Shown piece after piece: positions 6,278 through 10,156 of a stretch of DNA of 10,156 bases. Numbering within the stretch: the stretch's first letter is position 1; each line of letters starts with the position of its first letter. This DNA comes from Caryophanales bacterium (GTDB taxonomy: Bacteria; Bacillota_I; Bacilli_A; RFN20; CAG-288), in contig JAJVUU010000060.1 of the NCBI GenBank assembly GCA_021621525.1, positions 1-10,156 on the forward strand, read 5' to 3'. A model generated the notes under the pieces. The model saw nothing but the letters and a program-made list of their open reading frames with translations. It was not told where the DNA came from and made no database searches. The translations under genes were made by a program, and so were the position numbers.

Positions 6278-7540
6278 TTAACTTCTGGCCTGGTACAACG
6301 GTTTGTTCCCGCCATTTCCGTTGTCCATAGGCGGAGGACAGATTTTGCTTCTTGCGAAGACGGTACGGAACAATATGGCACCGATCAAGGCAACCATGAC
6401 ATATTGACTGCTGAAGAAGCCGAAGATCATACCGATCAAAGATGGTGTGAGCATCATATAGCAGCCTTCGGCAATAGCATTCCAGAAATTGGTAGAATCA
6501 CGATAGATGGAAGATTTGGATTTGCTGAAGATGAAGAGAAGAACGGCACAGACAAGGACAGATCCGGCAACAATGGCAGAAAGAATACCGACCTGTGTCC
6601 AGACAGACTTGAGATATCTCGGTCTTCCGGCATGATCGAAGTAGACGGAAAGGCCCTTCTCATAAATCTTCAGGACATCATTTCCCTGATCCTTGGCAAG
6701 ATAGCTGTAAAGAGTGGTTCCATCAGCAATCGTTTCTCCGTCAAAGCCATCATTGATGATACCGGTATAGGAACCAGCAACGCTCAGGGAACTCTTGGAA
6801 GACTTGAGCGGATAGACGGCAATCATGACGAAGTCCTTGGCCCAGATGGTATAGGAATGCGGGTAGGAATTGGCCTTGCCATCGCTCCCGATGTTGAGGA
6901 TGACGGATGTGACGAAATTGTTCAGCCACATGGAATACTTTTCATCATCCAGACTAAGTTCCGGAATGTAGAAGGCTTCCAGATAAGTGGTACGGCCAGT
7001 ATTCTCATATTCGATGGATGAACTTGTGGAAGAAGTGGCCGGGAAATCCATGGAACCTGTGGTAGATACGGAGATATTATCGAAATAATAATCGTAGACC
7101 TTGTTGCTGTATTCCTTGGAATAAGCCGTAGTAGAGGAGATGTTGCTGCTCCCGCCGCTGATATCGCTGAACGTCCCTTTGTAGAGAGCTTTGGCGTTTG
7201 TACCGTTATATTCTTCGGCAAACGCTCCAGCTGCTCCGCTGGAATATTCATTCAGATCATAATACAGGATGTATTTTCCTTCGGAGCTCTTTACCGTGAT
7301 GCCGTTCTTGAAATAATCGGAGACCAAGACCTGCTTGAAGCCCTTGTCGAGCTCATAATTGCCGGTGCTTGTCATCAATGCGGCCGTGTTTGCGGTATAG
7401 CCTTTGCTGAGCCCCGGAATCCAGGGAAGAAAGACGGCAAGAATGAAGACGATGACAGCAAAATACCAAGGATATTTCCTGGCATCGATACATGCCTGAT
7501 TCGAATATAGGCTCTTCAATATTGTTTTCAGTTTGTTCAT
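6278..7540 (-). CDS. Membrane protein with large outside domain, possibly DUF1189-like
   Basis: 420 residues. A short cytoplasmic N-terminus (MNKLKTILKSLYS) is followed by one membrane helix (about 25-43), a Ser/Thr/Gly/Tyr-rich region predicted outside the cell (about 44-320), then three helices (about 321-345, 365-383, 386-402) and a Pro/Gly/Asn-rich tail. The KSLYS start, the single helix before a long outside domain, and the helix cluster with MMLTPSLIG resemble DUF1189 (YvdJ/MalA-like) proteins of Bacilli, but it is longer than the usual roughly 260 residues, mainly in the outside part. I hold that family call loosely. No enzymatic motif is seen. AAAGGA stands eight bases before the ATG at 7540. 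It is the first gene of the operon and is transcribed away from the BusR-like regulator, so it is a likely target of that regulator and may be a partner or sensor for the DUF1538 transporter. Confidence 0.65.
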   Translation of the reverse strand: MNKLKTILKSLYSNQACIDARKYPWYFAVIVFILAVFLPWIPGLSKGYTANTAALMTSTGNYELDKGFKQVLVSDYFKNGITVKSSEGKYILYYDLNEYSSGAAGAFAEEYNGTNAKALYKGTFSDISGGSSNISSTTAYSKEYSNKVYDYYFDNISVSTTGSMDFPATSSTSSSIEYENTGRTTYLEAFYIPELSLDDEKYSMWLNNFVTSVILNIGSDGKANSYPHSYTIWAKDFVMIAVYPLKSSKSSLSVAGSYTGIINDGFDGETIADGTTLYSYLAKDQGNDVLKIYEKGLSVYFDHAGRPRYLKSVWTQVGILSAIVAGSVLVCAVLLFIFSKSKSSIYRDSTNFWNAIAEGCYMMLTPSLIGMIFGFFSSQYVMVALIGAILFRTVFARSKICPPPMDNGNGGNKPLYQARS

Positions 7541-7560
7541 TCAGTTAATCCTTTGACAAT

Positions 7561-7582
7561 CATATATAATAAGATATATATG
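7561..7582 (-). promoter_or_regulatory. AT-rich inverted repeat in the operon leader
   Basis: CATATATA (7561-7568) pairs with TATATATG (7575-7582) over a 6-base loop. It lies in the predicted 5' leader of the minus-strand operon, ending about ten bases before the AAAGGA ribosome site. It may affect translation or mRNA stability, but such AT repeats also arise by chance. Confidence 0.3.
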
Positions 7583-7591
7583 CGAGTTATT

Positions 7592-7620
7592 ATTATGCCT
7601 TAATTTGTGCTGATTTACAA
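7592..7620 (-). promoter_or_regulatory. Promoter of the DUF1189-like/DUF1538/P-II operon
   Basis: On the minus strand TTGTAA (7620-7615) and CATAAT (7597-7592) are separated by 17 bases. Transcription would start near 7585, giving a leader of about 45 bases. The -35 box is inside one copy of TTACAACTT, a word repeated at 7763-7771, so a protein binding there would block this promoter. Confidence 0.65.
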
Positions 7621-7773
7621 CTTTTTTGAGCTGACAACAGACTCAAAAAAATAAAAATGTTTCTTCTTCTGCCTGAATTTGAATTCAAAGTTGAAATCAG
7701 CCATTGCCAAAAAGTGCGATAAAATCCATCTTTTTTGTTTCTTAATCCTCCTTGAAGTTGAGTTACAACTTCA
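7615..7773. promoter_or_regulatory. Cluster of candidate operator sites between divergent genes
   Basis: The half-site CAACTT/AAGTTG occurs four times: 7618-7623, 7688-7693, 7755-7760 and 7766-7771. The last two form a perfect inverted repeat, TGAAGTTG (7753-7760) with CAACTTCA (7766-7773) over 5 bases, followed by five T. The nine-base word TTACAACTT occurs at 7615-7623 and 7763-7771. Two other palindromes are present: TTTTTTGAG (7622-7630) with CTCAAAAAA (7642-7650), extended by CTG/CAG, and TTTGAATTCAAA (7678-7689). The likely binder is the divergent BusR-like regulator, whose relative BusR recognises paired half-sites. The 7753-7778 element could instead be a terminator-like hairpin. Confidence 0.5.
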
Positions 7774-7815
7774 TTTTTAAATTAAATCGCTATCCGCTTC
7801 TTTGCTTTTTGGTAA

Positions 7816-7844
7816 TTGAATTATGCCCAAAAGTCCATTATAAT
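7816..7844 (+). promoter_or_regulatory. Promoter of the BusR-like regulator gene
   Basis: TTGAAT (7816-7821) and a perfect TATAAT (7839-7844) are 17 bases apart. Transcription should start near 7851, giving a leader of about 25 bases. This settles the regulator's start codon: the in-frame TTG at 7816 would lie in the -35 box, before the transcript begins. Confidence 0.8.
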
Positions 7845-7875
7845 TGTGATACCAAGTTTGGAGGAATTAACAACT

Positions 7876-8520
7876 ATGGCTAAACAAAGAAGTACACCAC
7901 GTTACATCAAGATTGCTCAGGACGTCTGCGGCAAGATTCTCACCGGTGAATATCCGGAAGGTACCCTGCTCAAAGGCCGTTCTATCTTAGGCGCAGCCTA
8001 TAACGTTTCCCCGGAAACGGTCCGCAAGGCTCTCAACATCCTCGAAAAGGAAAAGGTCGTCTCTTCCAAGAGAGGTGTCGGCGTCTTCGTCGATTCCGTC
8101 CTGCATGCTCAGGAATTTGCCAACAAGTGGAAGGCTGAAACCCAGATCAAGGACAAGTATGCCAACCTTGAGAAGCTTCTCAACGAACAGAAGGAAATCA
8201 CCGCCAAGGTCAATGCTGCCATCGATGACATGAAGGATTCCTTCACCTATCAGACCACAGAAGCCATCAAGTTCTCCAAGGTCGAGATTCCGCAGAATTC
8301 CTGGATCAACGGCAAGACCGTCGGCGATGTCTATTTCTACAACTACACCGAAGCCACCATCGTTGCCATCATCGGTGCTGACAACATCACCAAGCAGTCT
8401 GTCGGTCCGGACTTCGTCTTACACGCAGGCGACAAGATCGTCTTCGTCGGCAAGGACAGCCTCACCTACGACAGAGTCCTTTCCTTCCTCACCTATGGTG
8501 TCATCAACCAGGGTGAATAA
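7876..8520 (+). CDS. BusR-like regulator: GntR winged helix fused to RCK_C (TrkA-C) domain
   Basis: 214 residues. A GntR-type winged helix-turn-helix (about 8-72) has recognition helix NVSPETVRKALNILE (43-57) and wing KRGVGVFV (65-72). A polar helical linker follows (about 76-122), likely coiled coil. The C-terminal RCK_C domain (about 133-205) has the strand-turn pattern GKTVGDV, EATIVAIIG and PDFVLHAGDKIVFVG. This order, and the length near 210, match BusR of lactococci and streptococci, a repressor of the BusAB osmolyte importer that binds c-di-AMP through RCK_C. By inference this protein senses c-di-AMP, or another RCK_C ligand, and controls the divergent transporter operon and itself. 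The ATG at 7876 follows GGAGG by about ten bases. It is a single-gene unit with its own promoter and terminator. No busA/busB gene is adjacent, so the target differs from the classical one. Confidence 0.85.
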   Translation: MAKQRSTPRYIKIAQDVCGKILTGEYPEGTLLKGRSILGAAYNVSPETVRKALNILEKEKVVSSKRGVGVFVDSVLHAQEFANKWKAETQIKDKYANLEKLLNEQKEITAKVNAAIDDMKDSFTYQTTEAIKFSKVEIPQNSWINGKTVGDVYFYNYTEATIVAIIGADNITKQSVGPDFVLHAGDKIVFVGKDSLTYDRVLSFLTYGVINQGE

Positions 8521-8536
8521 TCTCTGAACCATGATA

Positions 8537-8568
8537 GAATCGTTGGCTCCTGCCAACGATTCTTTTTT
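8537..8568 (+). terminator. Rho-independent terminator of the BusR-like gene
   Basis: A perfect 11-base stem (8537-8547 with 8552-8562), loop TCCT, is followed by six T (8563-8568). It starts 16 bases after the stop codon. Confidence 0.93.
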
Positions 8569-8599
8569 CTTTCCTATTTCTTTTTCCAGCAAAAAGAAT

Positions 8600-8612
8600 T
8601 ATAGTTTCTTAC
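8600..8612 (+). promoter_or_regulatory. Candidate -10 box for a leaderless TPR-gene mRNA
   Basis: TATAGT (8600-8605) stands seven bases before the ATG at 8613, the same spacing as the TAAAAT box before the P-type ATPase. No Shine-Dalgarno is found between the preceding terminator and the ATG, apart from an A-rich AAAAAGA placed too far away. The -35 region near 8577-8582 is weak. A leaderless transcript is inferred. Confidence 0.4.
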
Positions 8613-9623
8613 ATGACCAACAAAGAAATCATTGCCTCCATCCAAAAGCAGCTCACCGGTGATAAAACACATGACACCGGTCTTCTTTCCAGATGCTCGG
8701 AAGAATATCAGGATAATAAAGAAGTTTTCCAATATATTCAATCCATCCTGGATGGATTTGAAAACCAAAAAGAACAAGAAGAAAAGAAGGAGTACACCAT
8801 CACCACCAGGGATTTCGATAAGATTCTGATGAAGGCCAAGGGTGAGATCGACAAAAAGAACTACACAGAAAGCCTTTCTCTCCTTCAGGATGGAGAAAAC
8901 CATGTCCATGATTTCATTCTGAAATACGAAAAGACCAAAAAGAACAAGAATATCGCCTATTACTATTTCTTCTCCACGATGGAGTTTGCCTTGACGAAAA
9001 ACTTCTACAACGAACACAAGAGCAGCATCGTCCTTCCCTATGACTATGTCTCCCTTCTGACACTGAGAGGTCAAGACTATTTCTTTTCCGGAAAGCCAAA
9101 GGAAGCCAAAGCAAGCTTCATGAATGCTCTCACCTATGACCCTGTTTCCGTCGACATCCTCTTTTTGATGGCTGATCTGGATTATCAGAACGTCAATTAT
9201 CTATCCTTCCGGTGTGATCTGGATAAGATTTCCCTCTTCCTTTACAAAGAAGACGATTTCTATCGCTACTATAGATATCTCGCACTGTATTATGCGAATT
9301 TCGAAGACAACATCGCCTTGAGCGAATTCCTCAAGAGACTGGGAAGCAAGACTGACAAGACTCCTTTCAGAAGCCGAATCCTGAATCTCAAACGCGATGA
9401 AATCAACCTGCTTAATGAAAACAAGATTGCCATCGACATCTCATACGTCGTTCTTTCGACCATCGTCGAAAACATGAAGGAACATCTGCTCGCCCAGAAA
9501 GATGTCTTCCACTACTTCTACGACATCCTGCATCACTTCAAAAGCGAGAGCGAAATCAAAGACCTCATCCAAGGAGAAAACGAGCATGAACCAGACAGTC
9601 ATAGCCAAAAGGGCTCGCTTTGA
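8613..9623 (+). CDS. TPR-like cytoplasmic protein of unknown function
   Basis: 336 residues, no signal peptide and no membrane helix. One clear tetratricopeptide-type repeat is seen around 147-180 (RGQDYFFSGKPKEAKASF followed by NALTYDP). A weaker one lies near 71-102 (GEIDKKNYTESLSLLQDGE). The rest is rich in charged and aromatic residues (YYYFFST, YRYYRYLALYY) and probably all helical. TPR arrays are protein-binding scaffolds, so a partner-binding role is likely, but the partner is not evident. Residues 50-60 are a Lys/Glu-rich linker. The ATG at 8613 is the first in the frame and has no ribosome site. The 3' end overlaps the next gene by 38 bases, so the two are probably co-translated and may work together. 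I do not recognise a named family. Confidence 0.75.
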   Translation: MTNKEIIASIQKQLTGDKTHDTGLLSRCSEEYQDNKEVFQYIQSILDGFENQKEQEEKKEYTITTRDFDKILMKAKGEIDKKNYTESLSLLQDGENHVHDFILKYEKTKKNKNIAYYYFFSTMEFALTKNFYNEHKSSIVLPYDYVSLLTLRGQDYFFSGKPKEAKASFMNALTYDPVSVDILFLMADLDYQNVNYLSFRCDLDKISLFLYKEDDFYRYYRYLALYYANFEDNIALSEFLKRLGSKTDKTPFRSRILNLKRDEINLLNENKIAIDISYVVLSTIVENMKEHLLAQKDVFHYFYDILHHFKSESEIKDLIQGENEHEPDSHSQKGSL

Positions 9624-10041
9624 AAAGCGTCTCTTCCTGGCAGAAATCATCATCCTTGCCGTCGCCTTTGGAATCCTGCTTGCCGATATCCTCATGATGA
9701 TTTTCTACTATAAGAAAGTATCCGTATCCACCATCGTGATGTCGATTCTCTTCGTTATCATCATCTTGTTCTGCATCATCCAGATTGTTCTCTTCATAAG
9801 ATGCAATAAAGCCGATGAAAATGCCATCCTCTACGACCAACATGACCAGGTATTCCACCTGAACCTCTATACAAAGCAGATTGAAATAAGAAAAGAAGAC
9901 ATCACGGATATCCAGGTCAAGGACAGAATCGTTTCAAAAGGAAGCATCGTCATCAAGACAAAGGAGAAATCCTATTCCATCGGCTTCATCCTCAATCACA
10001 GGGATGCTGCCAAGGAAATTGAAAAAATCATAAAAAGATAA
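9586..10041 (+). CDS. Small membrane protein with two helices and a PH-like tail
   Basis: 151 residues. Two membrane helices (about 16-41 and 48-71) are followed by a cytoplasmic domain (about 78-151) with the strand pattern ENAILYDQHDQVFHL, KQIEIRKEDITDIQVKD, SIVIKTKEKSYSIGF and a final helix. This resembles bacterial PH-like (bPH/YcxB-type) domains, where two helices often come first. The molecular role of such proteins is mostly unknown. The chosen ATG at 9586 has AAGGAG nine bases upstream, inside the preceding gene; the longer open frame upstream (from 9502) is only an overlap shadow. Both genes are probably on one transcript ending at the terminator at 10111. The fold assignment is from pattern only. 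Confidence 0.75.
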   Translation: MNQTVIAKRARFEKRLFLAEIIILAVAFGILLADILMMIFYYKKVSVSTIVMSILFVIIILFCIIQIVLFIRCNKADENAILYDQHDQVFHLNLYTKQIEIRKEDITDIQVKDRIVSKGSIVIKTKEKSYSIGFILNHRDAAKEIEKIIKR

Positions 10042-10110
10042 GTCACCGACGATTTTGGTTTTTTTGCCACAGGATGACTTAAATGTAAAACCTGCCAACG
10101 ACCGACCTAA

Positions 10111-10135
10111 AGCCAGCGATTTCGCTGGCTTTTTT
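10111..10135 (+). terminator. Rho-independent terminator after the TPR/PH-like gene pair
   Basis: A 9-base perfect stem AGCCAGCGA/TCGCTGGCT (10111-10130) is followed by a run of T to 10135. It is 70 bases after the stop codon. Between them lie a seven-T run (10059-10065) without a good stem, and a distant AAGTCA/TGACTT pair (10040-10045, 10075-10080). Confidence 0.9.
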
Positions 10136-10156
10136 GGTTCATCAAAAAGTCCATAC

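Noticed and set aside
5402..7021. A 539-codon open frame on the plus strand, antisense to both the DUF1538 and the DUF1189-like genes
   Set aside because: It spans two real genes and their spacer, has no ribosome site, and its product is an unstructured-looking Asp/Gly/Arg/Lys-rich chain. The C-ending codon bias of the true genes removes stop codons from the opposite strand.
7816..7875. A 20-residue longer start for the BusR-like regulator at TTG 7816
   Set aside because: It falls in the -35 box of a consensus promoter; the GGAGG site supports ATG 7876.

Overview
The window is ordinary chromosome from a Gram-positive, Bacillota-type bacterium. I lean towards a Bacilli or Erysipelotrichia-like gut lineage. 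The grounds are the AGGAGG-type ribosome sites in the operon, many Rho-independent terminators, strongly C-ending codons (gtc, atc, ttc, aac), AT-rich spacers, a BusR-like regulator and a DUF1189-like membrane protein. The lineage call is inference; no rRNA or marker gene is present. I saw no phage, transposase, CRISPR or integrase.

Left part (1-3023): one large cation-transporting P-type ATPase (85-2925, +) with highly charged tails at both ends, followed by a strong terminator. Middle gap (3023-3602): about 580 bases with no convincing gene. It holds a compound hairpin built from four copies of a TGCAACGA word, a second strong hairpin, and a short open frame that may be a gene remnant. A tRNA-Lys(CTT) gene (3603-3678) follows, with its own consensus promoter and terminator.

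Central part (3742-8568): the most interesting region. A minus-strand operon, read from 7540 down to 3795, encodes a DUF1189-like membrane protein with a large outside domain, a two-repeat DUF1538 membrane transporter, and two different P-II-like small proteins. The last three genes are tightly coupled or overlapping. Divergent from it is a GntR-type winged-helix regulator fused to an RCK_C (TrkA-C) domain, the architecture of the c-di-AMP-responsive osmotic regulator BusR. The shared 335-base intergenic region has facing promoters and a cluster of AAGTTG/CAACTT half-sites and inverted repeats. I infer a cation or osmolyte homeostasis module with transcriptional control by a second-messenger-sensing repressor and post-translational control by P-II proteins.

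Right part (8600-10135): two overlapping plus-strand genes, a TPR-like cytoplasmic protein and a two-helix membrane protein with a bacterial PH-like tail, closed by a terminator. The ATPase gene and the TPR gene both lack a Shine-Dalgarno and have a -10 box seven bases before the ATG, suggesting leaderless mRNAs.
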